64,000 nucleotides of DNA from Nocardioides abyssi. Its GTDB lineage: Bacteria > Actinomycetota > Actinomycetes > Propionibacteriales > Nocardioidaceae. The stretch is taken from NCBI RefSeq assembly GCF_030412915.1, contig NZ_JAUHJR010000002.1:496001-560000 (forward strand). The letters run 5' to 3'. The position numbers and the translations under genes were made by a program. The notes under the pieces are model-generated. The model saw only the letters and a list, made by a program, of their open reading frames with translations. It did no database searches and was not told the DNA's origin. Positions 17,400 to 25,568 of the stretch are shown here, piece after piece. Each line of letters opens with the position of its first letter. Within the stretch, counting starts at the first letter, position 1.

Positions 17400-18035
17400 T
17401 CACCAGAGGTTCGGGCCTGTCTTCTCATCGAGATTTCGCACATGCCGCGCGACACGTACGAGGATTCGCTGCAGTCGGTCGAAGTACCCGGGTAGCTGCT
17501 CGAGCACGGCGGTGCTCCGGTTGAGACGTTCCAGGCTCTCGGGGAGTGGCCCCGCGGTGTCTGCGAGCCTCCGCATCGGCCTCCTCACCTCCGTCAGTGG
17601 CTCGACGAGGTCGCGATCGAGCCGACGTAGCGAGGTCTGGAGGCCCTCGAGCTGCCCGGAGAGGGCCGCGATCTTGGGGGCGGCCTCGCCGAGCGGCTTG
17701 GAGGTCCGCTGCAGGGCCGCCAGGTCATCCAAGAGTTGGTTGATCTGGCCGGCGAGGGTTTCGATGTGCGGCGCGACCGCGGAGAGGTCCTCGGTCGCGG
17801 TGGCCACAGGGGGAGTGAGGCTCTCGACATTGCGGTCGATCCTCTCTACCTGGTCCAGGGTGTCCGGCGCTCGGTCAACCACTTCTAGGGCCGCCGGCAT
17901 GTCGGAGGCCGCCCGCACCAGCCGGGGGATGTGCGGCAGCAGCAGGGCGACCGCAACGGTGAGGACGAACAGTGCCAGTGCGAGGACAGCGGTCAGTACG
18001 CGGACTGCCCAGATCGGCAGGGCTTGGTTTAGCAC
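17400..18035 (-). CDS. Membrane-anchored coiled-coil protein, unknown function
   Basis: 211 residues: an N-terminal transmembrane helix (VRVLTAVLALALFVLTVAVALLL) and then a nearly continuous amphipathic helical region. Repeated heptad-like leucines occur in IETLAGQINQLLDDLAALQ, LSGQLEGLQTSLRRLDRDL and ESLERLNRSTAVLEQL. It would be tethered to the membrane with a long external or internal coiled coil. The layout recalls proteins associated with Mce or MMPL lipid transport, but no family motif is seen. It lies 58 bp downstream of a TetR gene on the same strand and is probably co-transcribed with it. Confidence 0.7.
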   Translation of the reverse strand: MLNQALPIWAVRVLTAVLALALFVLTVAVALLLPHIPRLVRAASDMPAALEVVDRAPDTLDQVERIDRNVESLTPPVATATEDLSAVAPHIETLAGQINQLLDDLAALQRTSKPLGEAAPKIAALSGQLEGLQTSLRRLDRDLVEPLTEVRRPMRRLADTAGPLPESLERLNRSTAVLEQLPGYFDRLQRILVRVARHVRNLDEKTGPNLW

Positions 18036-18093
18036 GTCGTAAGATCCTCGTCTGTCGGGACCGGCACCGTCGCTTGCGGCCGCGCGGTCGGGG

Positions 18094-18681
18094 TCAGCGC
18101 TGACGCAGCCGCAGGCCGTCGAGGACCAGGGTCGTCACGGCGCTCGCGATGCGCTCCTGGTCCAGGGCCTGGTCGGTGACAAGGTAGGACAGGGCGCTGA
18201 TGGTGACCGCACCGAAGACCGCCATGGCACCCGACTCCGGATCGGGCACCTGCCGCAGCGAGCCCTCAGTCACGCCGTCCTCGATCAGCGACTGTACGGG
18301 CTGGTAGTAGGCCGCATGAATCATCGCTGCGATCTCAGGGATACGGCCCGCACGTCCTAGCTCACCCACCAAAGCCCGGCAGATCGCCGGCTGCTCCGCC
18401 ATCACCCGCAACTGCGCTCGAATCACCTCGGCGAGCCGGGCCGCTGCCGACCCTTCCGACTCGACGGCGATGGCCACCTCATCCGCAACGCGGTTCAAGG
18501 TGTCGCGGAACAGAAAGGCAAGGATCTCCTCCTTGCCGGCGAAGTAGTAGTACAACGTCGCCTTGGGAATCCCAGTGGCAGCAGCGATGTCCTCGATCTT
18601 GGTCTGCTCGACACCGTGATCGGCGAACAGCTCCGCTGCGACGCTGAGTTTGACCGCCGTGTGAGCCGGGACAGTACGCAC
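18094..18681 (-). CDS. TetR-family regulator
   Basis: 195 residues from a GTG at 18681 with AAGGGA about 10 nt upstream; the longer frame to 18747 would cover the operator. The HTH is KIEDIAAATGIPKATLYYYFAGKEE (about residues 28-52), and the C-terminal domain is like TetR_C_ (KstR2/AcrR-like) domains. The TGTAC-N5-GTACA palindrome 30 nt upstream of the start suggests autoregulation. The same palindrome precedes P450-1 at 13.4 kb. Downstream genes are the coiled-coil and small membrane proteins. Confidence 0.88.
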   Translation of the reverse strand: MRTVPAHTAVKLSVAAELFADHGVEQTKIEDIAAATGIPKATLYYYFAGKEEILAFLFRDTLNRVADEVAIAVESEGSAAARLAEVIRAQLRVMAEQPAICRALVGELGRAGRIPEIAAMIHAAYYQPVQSLIEDGVTEGSLRQVPDPESGAMAVFGAVTISALSYLVTDQALDQERIASAVTTLVLDGLRLRQR

Positions 18682-18710
18682 CGACGTGGATCCCTTCGCT
18701 GTGCTGGGCT

Positions 18711-18725
18711 TGTACCGAGAGTACA
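18711..18725. promoter_or_regulatory. Palindromic operator candidate upstream of the tetR at 18094-18681
   Basis: TTGTAC-CGAGA-GTACAA, 30 nt before the GTG start. It matches the half-sites and spacing of the palindrome at 13446-13460. Confidence 0.55.
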
Positions 18726-18905
18726 AACATGGCGTCCATCTGCACAACTGACCGCGTCAGCCGACGGCCCGGGGTCGGGGCCGGATTGGCGAGCCGCTCG
18801 AGTGGTCCCGATCCCGGGTGTGAGCGTCAGCGGATGCCCGGATTGGAGGCGCAGGCCGCAGGCCGCGAGCGATGGCCCGAGGCGGCCCTGCAAGGACGGG
18901 CGCGG

Positions 18906-19400
18906 TCAATCCGCAGGCACGCCAGGTGGACTGCCCTGAGCGAAGTGCTCGACAGACACTTTCACGAACACGGCCGTAGAAGTGATGACCGCGCGACCGG
19001 CTGGCTCGGTTGCACGGGCAGCGACGAACAGCTTGCGCCCTTCGCGCCGGACGACATCGGCCTGGAGTCGGTACTCCGCTCCGATGAGTACCGGTGCCAA
19101 ATACTCGATCGTCAGTTGGCGGGTGACGGCAGGGCCTCCTTCGAGGAAAAGCAGGCAACCGTAAAGGTCATCGACAACGGTGGCGACTGCGCCGCCATGG
19201 ACAATGCCCGGTGCGCCTACGTGACGATTGTCGAACGTGTGCCAAGCCTGCACACCATCCCCGTGCCGCAGGGCCCGGAGGTGGTGCCCATGGGGATTGT
19301 TCGGGCCGCACCCCAGGCAGTGGTCGTGGTGAGTCGGGAGTTCAGCCCCGTCCGGGTAGACGGTGAACTTCTCCGCCCACATGGCCAGCAGCGCTTGCAT
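18906..19400 (-). CDS. PaaI-like hotdog-fold thioesterase
   Basis: 164 residues, single hotdog domain. The catalytic and structural region GAPGIVHGGAVATVVDDLYG is characteristic of the PaaI/YdiI-type acyl-CoA thioesterases, preceded by CLGCGPNNPHGHHLRAL. It hydrolyses an acyl-CoA, substrate unknown. The start chosen is the ATG at 19400, one nucleotide after the tetR stop (TGACATG), implying coupling; a longer reading to 19466 would overlap tetR by 65 bp. The pairing suggests fatty or aromatic acyl-CoA metabolism under the TetR control. Confidence 0.85.
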   Translation of the reverse strand: MQALLAMWAEKFTVYPDGAELPTHHDHCLGCGPNNPHGHHLRALRHGDGVQAWHTFDNRHVGAPGIVHGGAVATVVDDLYGCLLFLEGGPAVTRQLTIEYLAPVLIGAEYRLQADVVRREGRKLFVAARATEPAGRAVITSTAVFVKVSVEHFAQGSPPGVPAD

Positions 19401-19401
19401 G

Positions 19402-20013
19402 TCAGCCACGAGGACCGCCCTGGAGGCGCTGCGCCCAGGCAGCCAAGACTTCGCTCTGCCGTTCATGGGAATGAGGAGCGAGCAGACCGCTAACCCCTCG
19501 ACCGAGAAGGAGATCCAGGGTGAGTCGGATTTCGATGGGGTCCTGTGTGACGTAGGTGCGGCACATCTCGGCGAGCTCCGCGTTCACGCGGTCTTCGGTG
19601 GGGACCAACTCTGCCCGCAGCTCTTCGTGAGCGCGGGCGGCCACCCACAGTTCGAGGCTCGCCGCATACAAGGGCCCCGACAGCGCATCTGATAGCAGGC
19701 GGAGCGCCGTCCCTCGCCTCCTGTGGTCGGTCGCCCCCCCGTCCTCGGCGTCACGGAGCTCGAGCTGGGCCATCTGCTCTCGGACGCGGCGCAGGCGCTG
19801 CTGCGCCAAGTGCTCAACCGCCGCCACGACCAACTGGTCGCGTGTCCCGAAGTGGTGCAGCTGCGCGCCGCGAGAAAGGCCCGCTCGAGCCGCGACCGCG
19901 GCGCTGGTTGTCCCCGTATAGCCGAGCTCGGCAAGGCATGTGACCGTCGCGTCCAGCAATGCCCGACGGGTAGCAGCCGAGCGGTCTTCTTGTCGTCCTA
20001 GCTTCAGCGGCAC
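19402..20013 (-). CDS. TetR-family regulator divergent from BtrH-like gene 1
   Basis: 203 residues. The N-terminal HTH is TTSAAVAARAGLSRGAQLHHFGTRDQ (about 36-61), of the QLHHFG subtype seen in AcrR-like repressors. It is transcribed together with the thioesterase and divergently from the BtrH_N/DUF4872 gene at 20114. A strong inverted repeat (20023-20048) sits in the shared promoter region 10 nt from its start, so it probably controls both directions. Confidence 0.88.
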   Translation of the reverse strand: MPLKLGRQEDRSAATRRALLDATVTCLAELGYTGTTSAAVAARAGLSRGAQLHHFGTRDQLVVAAVEHLAQQRLRRVREQMAQLELRDAEDGGATDHRRRGTALRLLSDALSGPLYAASLELWVAARAHEELRAELVPTEDRVNAELAEMCRTYVTQDPIEIRLTLDLLLGRGVSGLLAPHSHERQSEVLAAWAQRLQGGPRG

Positions 20014-20022
20014 AGCCTGAGT

Positions 20023-20048
20023 CTACATGCGTGCATGAATGCATGTAG
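20023..20048. promoter_or_regulatory. Inverted-repeat operator in the tetR/BtrH divergent promoter
   Basis: CTACATGC and GCATGTAG are perfect 8-nt inverted arms 10 nt apart; nested repeats of GCAT lie between. In the second BtrH copy the aligned upstream region (28319-28345) keeps CCTGAG and ATGTAGA but lacks the left arm. Confidence 0.6.
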
Positions 20049-20054
20049 ATTCGC

Positions 20055-21275
20055 GCCCACCGTTTGACGGGCACACGCTCGCGCAGAGTGCTCCGACTAC
20101 TCCAGGAGTTCCCATGTCAGTTGAGGTCGCTGCGCTTCGGCCGGAGCCGCGTCGAGTGCTGCTGGACTATCCCCACCGTCAGGCAGGTCATTGCGGGTCC
20201 GGAGCGCTGAGAGACCTCTTGGAGTGGGCCGGCCTGGGCTGGGAGGAGGTGCCGAGCGAAGGTCTGGTCTTCGGAATGGGCGGTGGGCTCGGCTTCACCT
20301 ATCTGCGGGTGCCTGGTCTCACCCCGCCCATCTACGTCGTCGGGCGTAGCAGTGACCTTGAGGTGGATCTTCTTGCCAGGCTGGGTGCAGAGGTCGACGT
20401 CCGGCACACCGACGACCCCGCCACCGGTTGGGGTTGGGTCCGTGGGGAACTACGACAAGGTCGTCCCGTGCTGATGTGGGCAGACATCGCTGAGTTGCCC
20501 TACCTGAATGTCCGCCTCCAGATGAGTCGGCACGACATCGTCGTGATCGGTTACGACGACGAGACCCAGACCGCTTTCGTGGTTGACAACGACCGAGCCG
20601 AGGTGCAGGAGGTCCCCTACGATGCGCTTGCGCGGGCGCGCGCGTCACGATCCTTCCCCGTGCCCACCAGGCACACGACCTACTTCGTGAACTGGCCCCA
20701 GGTCCTGCCGGATCTCCGCCCGACCGCGGCTTCGGCCCTCGTCGCCTCCGTCGAGAACATGCAAGCGGCGGCGACCGCGATCATCCCGGACACCTCGGTG
20801 CTGCCGCCGGATGCCGTTGCTGGTGCCGGGATCGATGGAATCGGGGTCTTCGCGGAAGATGTCGGCCGGTGGCCGGAACTCATGCCCGAACCTGAGTTGG
20901 ACGTCGCGCTGCGCTCTCTCCACGCCTTCGTGGAGAAGGCAGGGACCGGCGGCGGCCTGTTCCGCCGGTTGCAGGCGCAGTTCTGTGCCGACGTGGCGCG
21001 GCGAACGCGGTCCGCTGAGATGGCGAAGGCTGAAACTGCGCTCCTGCGCTGCGCGGCCACATGGTCGGCTCTAGCTGCCGCCGGCCGTAGCGACGGATCG
21101 ACGCTCGCTCGCTGGCGACACGTCAATGAACTCGCCGCGACTCTCACCAGCGACGAGCACCATGCCATCTCCCAGATGCGCACTGCTGCGGGCGAACTCC
21201 GGGGTGGGTGACCGATCGTGGCCGGTCGGCGAACGCAATACGCGAACACCACCGCCGACGATCCCCGCTCCACAG
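20055..21275 (+). repeat. Large direct repeat, copy 1
   Basis: The BtrH_N/DUF4872 gene with about 60 bp on each side is repeated in the same orientation at about 28345-29570. By eye the coding parts are close to 90% identical, with a matching 3' tail (ACCACCGCCGA). The two copies flank the pseudogenes and the CYP153 operon. Confidence 0.75.
20114..21211 (+). CDS. BtrH_N/DUF4872 protein, copy 1
   Basis: 365 residues from an ATG at 20114 (ribosome site CAGGAG). The N-terminal BtrH_N-like cysteine domain is seen in HCGSGALRDLLEWAGLGW, SEGLVFGMGGGLGFTYL and LMSRHDIVVIGYDDE-like segments; the C-terminal half (about 230-365) is the helical DUF4872 region (SLHAFVEKAGTGGGLFRRLQ). BtrH transfers an acyl side chain from carrier protein to butirosin precursor; other members are uncharacterised, and an acyltransfer or peptide-processing role is only inferred. 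Conserved Cys and His are present. A second copy of equal length is at 28407-29504. Confidence 0.8.
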   Translation: MSVEVAALRPEPRRVLLDYPHRQAGHCGSGALRDLLEWAGLGWEEVPSEGLVFGMGGGLGFTYLRVPGLTPPIYVVGRSSDLEVDLLARLGAEVDVRHTDDPATGWGWVRGELRQGRPVLMWADIAELPYLNVRLQMSRHDIVVIGYDDETQTAFVVDNDRAEVQEVPYDALARARASRSFPVPTRHTTYFVNWPQVLPDLRPTAASALVASVENMQAAATAIIPDTSVLPPDAVAGAGIDGIGVFAEDVGRWPELMPEPELDVALRSLHAFVEKAGTGGGLFRRLQAQFCADVARRTRSAEMAKAETALLRCAATWSALAAAGRSDGSTLARWRHVNELAATLTSDEHHAISQMRTAAGELRGG

Positions 21276-21289
21276 CTTAAGCATTCCAA

Positions 21290-21915
21290 GCCGATCGCCG
21301 AGTCATCTCGACTCGTCTCCCATCGAGGTCCGCGGCGCGAACAGCTAGTGGCGGCGGCTGACGCGATCGAGGATCACGGCGCCGGGGTCGGCACCGCTCA
21401 GATCGCCGAACGCGCAGGCATGCGCGGCCCCACGTCTACCGCCACTTCGCAGCAAGGAAGATCTCGTCGGCGAGGTGCTGCGGTGCGCGGCGGACCAGGT
21501 CATCGACCACCCTTCGGCCCGCGATGCAGGTCAGTGGCACCGGCCCTGCCATCATCCGGGTGCCATCGGGGCTGCACTCGGTTGGGCGGCCGAGCATCCG
21601 ACCCTCGATCGCTTCATGGCAGTGCGCCAGCAGAACAGGGAGATGCGTCGGGCCAGGCTTGGGGCGCACGCGGTTCCGGGGGAGTTGGTGGCCGCCGCGT
21701 CGGGCGTACCTGCGCAACCCCGAGGTCGACCTTCCGGGACGGCGTCATGGCGGGGCTGATGGGCACCCGGTCGATGCTGGGACCATCTGTTGGCTCGACT
21801 ACCACGACGAGTCGCACGACGAGGTCGTCGCCCGGATCGCACACCAGGTGTGGTTGACCCGCGCAATCTCGCTGACAGCGTCGGGCTCGGCTTCGACGAC
21901 GACAGCTACTTGAGC
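21290..21915 (+). pseudogene. TetR-family regulator, frameshifted remnant
   Basis: A TetR repressor can be read only by changing frame several times. RREQLVAAADAIEDHGAGVG and TAQIAERAGM lie in one frame; VYRHFA in a second; KEDLVGEVLRCAADQVIDH in a third; DYHDESHDEVVARIAHQVW in another near the end. All parts fall in the order expected for one TetR protein of about 200 residues. There is no intact product. It lies between BtrH copy 1 and the broken transglutaminase gene. Confidence 0.6.
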
Positions 21916-21989
21916 GTCCGATGAGGACCGCTCCAGCGTGTGGACGGCGCGCACTGTGCGCAGCCGCGTTGGGAAGAGGAGGCCGACGC

Positions 21990-22676
21990 ATGGTCGTCGA
22001 GGTCGGGAAGGCCGACGACCACCTGGCGGTGGCGATGACGCCGACGGCGGGACCGCACCTTGAGTCGGCCTTCTTCCTCGATCACGACAGCGCTGCGGTG
22101 CGCGACTTCACGCAGCAGGTGGTCGCCGGCGCATCGACGCCGCGTGAGCGGGCGAGCCTGCTCTTCGCAGCGGTCCGGGACAGAGTCTGGTACGACCCCC
22201 ATTCGGTGCCCCGAGACCCTGAGCACTACCGGGCCAGCTACGTGCTCGAGGCAGGCCGCGCCTACAGCGTTCCCAAGGCCGGTGCTGCTGACCGCAGCGC
22301 TGCGGGCCGTGGGCATCCCTGCCCGGGTGGGCTTCGCCGACTTCCTCAACCACCTGCGGACCGACAACCTGCGGGCCCTCATGGGTGGCGCGGACCTGTT
22401 CGTGTACCACGGGTACTGCAGCGTCCACCTCGACGACCGATGGTTGAAGGCGACGCCGGCCTTCAATGGCGAGCTGTGCGAGAGCTTCGACGTGCCCCGA
22501 TGGACTTCGACAGCTTCGACGACCTCTCGCTGGACCGGACCCTGACGGCCCTCGACCAGGCCTACGGCCGCATGACCCCCGGCTTAGGGGTTGCGGACGA
22601 CACCTTCGCTGCTCCTGCCGACACCGGGGAGGCCACCGAGCATGCAGCCGTGAACCCGTCGGTGAGCTCGGACTGA
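21990..22676 (+). pseudogene. Transglutaminase-like protein, two frameshifts
   Basis: The start ATG (21990, after GAGGAGG) leads into a transglutaminase-superfamily sequence (FTQQVVAGASTPRERASLLF, VRDRVWYDPHSV). At about 22283 an extra G shifts the frame away from VLLTAALRAVGIPARVGFAD, which continues in another frame (FLNHLRTDNLRAL, LFVYHGYCSVHL, WLKATPAFNGELCESFDVP). Near 22500 a second shift restores the first frame (MDFDSFDDLSLDRTL). At the expected nucleophile position the sequence is GRAYSVPKA, where family members normally have Cys in GxCVPKA, so it also appears to have lost its catalytic residue. Confidence 0.65.
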
Positions 22677-22687
22677 GCACTCTCGCC

Positions 22688-23704
22688 TCATCGGTGCTCG
22701 TGCTCACCTCGGAAGTGGCTCGGTGAGCTGCCGGTCCATCTCTTGAAGGCGTGCGAGAAGTTGGTGAGATCGCTGTAGCCGAGCTCGTTGGCGACCTCGC
22801 TGACCGACGTGGAGGGGTCGAGAAGCCGCTTCCTGGCGCGGTCGACCATCGACTGCTGCAGCAGCTCCCGGAAACTGGTCCCCTCAGCGGCGAGGCGGCG
22901 CTTCAGGGTGCTCGAGGACATCGAGAACTCGTTTGCGACGGACTGGATCGTCCTCGCCCCGGGCCCGTCGTCGAGCAACGCCCGGACCCTGCGGGCGAAC
23001 TCCGGGGTGCCGGCTCGGCGCGCGAGCGCCTGCTGGAGCTCGGTGACGGCGAGTCCGTAGGTGATCGGGTCGGGGAAGCGGCAGGCAGCACGAAGCGTCC
23101 TCGCGGGCATGTGCAGGTAGGAGAAGGGGGCGTCGAACTCGAGTCGGGACCGGCTCTCGGCCTCTCGGGGTAGCCCGCTCGGCTCCGGCCAGTGGCTGTG
23201 CATGGTCGCCTCCGACGGCTCGCCGACCAGCAGGTCGATCAACCGCATGAGTGCCAGTCCGCAGTAAGTGACGACCAGACAGTCGAGATCGGGGTCGCCT
23301 GCGTTCCCCAACAGCCTGATCGTCAGGTCGTCCTGCCGCGGATGGAACTGCGTGGTGACCGCTTTGGTGATCAAGGGCAGGTAGGTCAGCAGCTCCACGA
23401 CCTCTGCGACGGTGCACGCGCTGACCAACGGGACACTCAACGGTCCGAAGGACGTGAGCTGTGCGTGTTCTGCGCAGGCGATCCCGAGCCGGGTGGCCTG
23501 CTCGCCGTCGAGGTCGGGATAGACCTCGCGGAACCACCGCAGCGGTGCCTCGCCCTGGGTCTGGATGAGAGTCAGCTCACCGGTTCCCTCGCGCGCCATG
23601 ACGACGCGAAAACGCTCGACGGCGTCCTCGTCGATCGCCGGACTGCTCAGCAGCTGCACGAAGGCCAGCGACGGGACGCCTGGCTCGTCTGTCCACACAG
23701 GCAA
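22688..23704 (-). CDS. AraC-family regulator of the CYP153 operon
   Basis: 338 residues: an N-terminal Arabinose_bd-like domain (about 1-200) and a C-terminal double HTH (TIQSVANEFSMSSSTLKRRL, VSEVANELGYSDLTNFSHAFKRWTGSSPSHFR). It is divergent from the ferredoxin-CYP153-reductase operon with a 120-bp AT-richer gap (23705-23824). In Mycobacterium HXN-1500 a related AraC gene adjoins the CYP153A6 operon. Alkane-responsive activation is inferred. Confidence 0.88.
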   Translation of the reverse strand: MPVWTDEPGVPSLAFVQLLSSPAIDEDAVERFRVVMAREGTGELTLIQTQGEAPLRWFREVYPDLDGEQATRLGIACAEHAQLTSFGPLSVPLVSACTVAEVVELLTYLPLITKAVTTQFHPRQDDLTIRLLGNAGDPDLDCLVVTYCGLALMRLIDLLVGEPSEATMHSHWPEPSGLPREAESRSRLEFDAPFSYLHMPARTLRAACRFPDPITYGLAVTELQQALARRAGTPEFARRVRALLDDGPGARTIQSVANEFSMSSSTLKRRLAAEGTSFRELLQQSMVDRARKRLLDPSTSVSEVANELGYSDLTNFSHAFKRWTGSSPSHFRGEHEHR

Positions 23705-23824
23705 CCCTCACGTGATCCGAATTCACAACATACTGACACGATACGACATGGCTTTGCCAGCGGACCGCCGACAACAATCATCGCCAGAACGTCCATCCAG
23801 TAGGCAAAGTCAGGAGAATTGTCG

Positions 23825-24145
23825 ATGGCAGTGGTCACCTTCATGTCACACGACGGGGAGCAGCACGAGGCCCCGCTCGAGGAGGGCAGTTCGCTGATGC
23901 AGGTGGCGACGAACAACGCCATCCCGGGCATCGATGCCGACTGCGGCGGCGAGGCCGCATGCGGCACCTGTCACGTGATCGTTGATCCCGCCTGGGCCGA
24001 CAAGGTCGGCCGGTCCGGTCCCGAGGAGGAGGAGATGCTCTCGATGAACCCCGAGCGACAGCCGACGTCTCGCCTGTCGTGCCAAGTCAAAGTCTGCGAA
24101 TCGTGGGATGGCTTGACCGTGCAGTTGCCCGAGTTCCAGATGTAG
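23825..24145 (+). CDS. 2Fe-2S ferredoxin for the CYP153 system
   Basis: A 106-residue putidaredoxin-type ferredoxin. The cluster ligands are Cys in DADCGGEAACGTCHVIV (C-x5-C-x2-C) and the distant LSCQV. It carries electrons from the reductase encoded at 25565 to the P450. The ATG at 23825 has CAGGAGAA upstream; a TTG two codons earlier is possible. It is first in a tight operon: CYP153 follows after 16 bp with its own GGAGG. Confidence 0.95.
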   Translation: MAVVTFMSHDGEQHEAPLEEGSSLMQVATNNAIPGIDADCGGEAACGTCHVIVDPAWADKVGRSGPEEEEMLSMNPERQPTSRLSCQVKVCESWDGLTVQLPEFQM

Positions 24146-24161
24146 CAGGAGGTCAAGCCAG

Positions 24162-25568
24162 ATGAAGTTCCCAGAAGTCAAGATCCCAGAAACAGTGAAG
24201 ACGAAGGTCGAGTCCGCCATCCCCCTGGAGCGACAGATCCAGGGCGCGCGCCTCTACGACAAGGGCCGGCGGTGGCTCACCGGCGCGAACGGGCCGATGT
24301 TCGTCGAGGCCCCGATCCCGCCGGTCGAAGAGGTCCCCCTCGCCGACATCGACCTCAGCAACCCGTTCCTCTACCGACAGGGGCGGTGGGCGTCCTACTT
24401 CGAACGTCTGCGCAACGAGGCTCCGGTCCACTACCAGCCCCACAGTCCCTTCGGCCCGTTCTGGTCGGTGACGCGTCACGCCGACATCATGGCGGTGGAC
24501 AAGAACCACGAGGTCTTCTCCGCCGAGCCTCTCATCGTCATCGGAACACCCCCGCGGTTCATGGACGTCGCGATGTTCATCGCCATGGACCCACCCAAAC
24601 ACGACATACAGCGTCGCGCCGTCCAAGGTGTCGTTGCGCCGAAGAACCTCCATGAGATGGAGGACCTCATTCGCGAGCGCGTCAGGGACGTCCTGGACAA
24701 CCTGCCCGTCAACGAACCGTTCGACTGGGTGAGCACGGTGTCGATCGAGCTGACCGCCCGCATGCTGGCCACGCTGCTGGACTTCCCCTTCGAGGAGCGG
24801 CACAAGCTCGTCGAGTGGTCGGACCTGGCAACCTCGATGGAGCAGACCAACGGCGGCCCCGCCACTACCGACAACGACGAGCTGTTCCGCGGCATGCTCG
24901 AGATGGCGCGAGGACTCACGGAACTCTGGCACGCCAAGGCCGCCCGGCTCGCGGCCGGCGAAGAGCCCGGGTTCGACCTGGTCACGATGCTGCAGAGCGA
25001 TGAGAGCACCAAGGACCTGATCAAGCGTCCGATGGAGTTCATCGGCAACTTCGTTTTGCTGATCGTGGGCGGCAACGACACCACACGCAACTCGATGAGC
25101 GGCGGAGTTCTCGCGCTGAACCAGTACCCCGACCAGTTCGAGAAGCTCAAGGCCAACCCGGACCTGATCCCGAACATGGTCTCTGAGATCATCCGCTGGC
25201 AAACCCCCCTTGCCTACATGCGGCGGATCGCCAAGACCGACACCATGCTGAACGGCCAGTTCATCCGCAAGGGCGACAAGGTGGTCATGTGGTACGCGTC
25301 CGGCAACCGCGACGAGACGGTGTTCGAGCGACCGGACGAGCTGATCATCGACCGGCCCAACGCCCGCAACCACATTGCTTTCGGCTTCGGCGTGCATCGG
25401 TGCATGGGCAACCGGCTGGCCGAGCTGCAGCTGCGGATCCTCTGGGAGGAGCTGCTCCCGCGCTTCGAGAGGATCGATGTGGTCGGGGAGCCGCAGTACG
25501 TGCAGTCCAACTTCGTTCGCGGCATCAGCAAGCTGATGGTCGAGCTCACCCCCAAGGGCGCCGGATGA
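24162..25568 (+). CDS. CYP153-family cytochrome P450 alkane hydroxylase
   Basis: 468 residues. The CYP153 features are the long N-terminal part, the I-helix motif VGGNDTTRNSMSGG (near 303), and the haem loop FGFGVHRCMGNRLAELQLR with Cys near 412. CYP153 enzymes hydroxylate the terminal carbon of medium-chain alkanes and related compounds. The order ferredoxin-CYP153-reductase with a divergent AraC matches the known alkane operon plan. It overlaps the reductase by ATGA. Codon use is slightly less GC-biased than in the core genes, in line with acquired DNA. Confidence 0.94.
   Translation: MKFPEVKIPETVKTKVESAIPLERQIQGARLYDKGRRWLTGANGPMFVEAPIPPVEEVPLADIDLSNPFLYRQGRWASYFERLRNEAPVHYQPHSPFGPFWSVTRHADIMAVDKNHEVFSAEPLIVIGTPPRFMDVAMFIAMDPPKHDIQRRAVQGVVAPKNLHEMEDLIRERVRDVLDNLPVNEPFDWVSTVSIELTARMLATLLDFPFEERHKLVEWSDLATSMEQTNGGPATTDNDELFRGMLEMARGLTELWHAKAARLAAGEEPGFDLVTMLQSDESTKDLIKRPMEFIGNFVLLIVGGNDTTRNSMSGGVLALNQYPDQFEKLKANPDLIPNMVSEIIRWQTPLAYMRRIAKTDTMLNGQFIRKGDKVVMWYASGNRDETVFERPDELIIDRPNARNHIAFGFGVHRCMGNRLAELQLRILWEELLPRFERIDVVGEPQYVQSNFVRGISKLMVELTPKGAG

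Noticed and set aside
18729-19493. Plus-strand frame opposite the thioesterase gene
   Set aside because: Antisense shadow; the minus strand carries the hotdog motif HGG.
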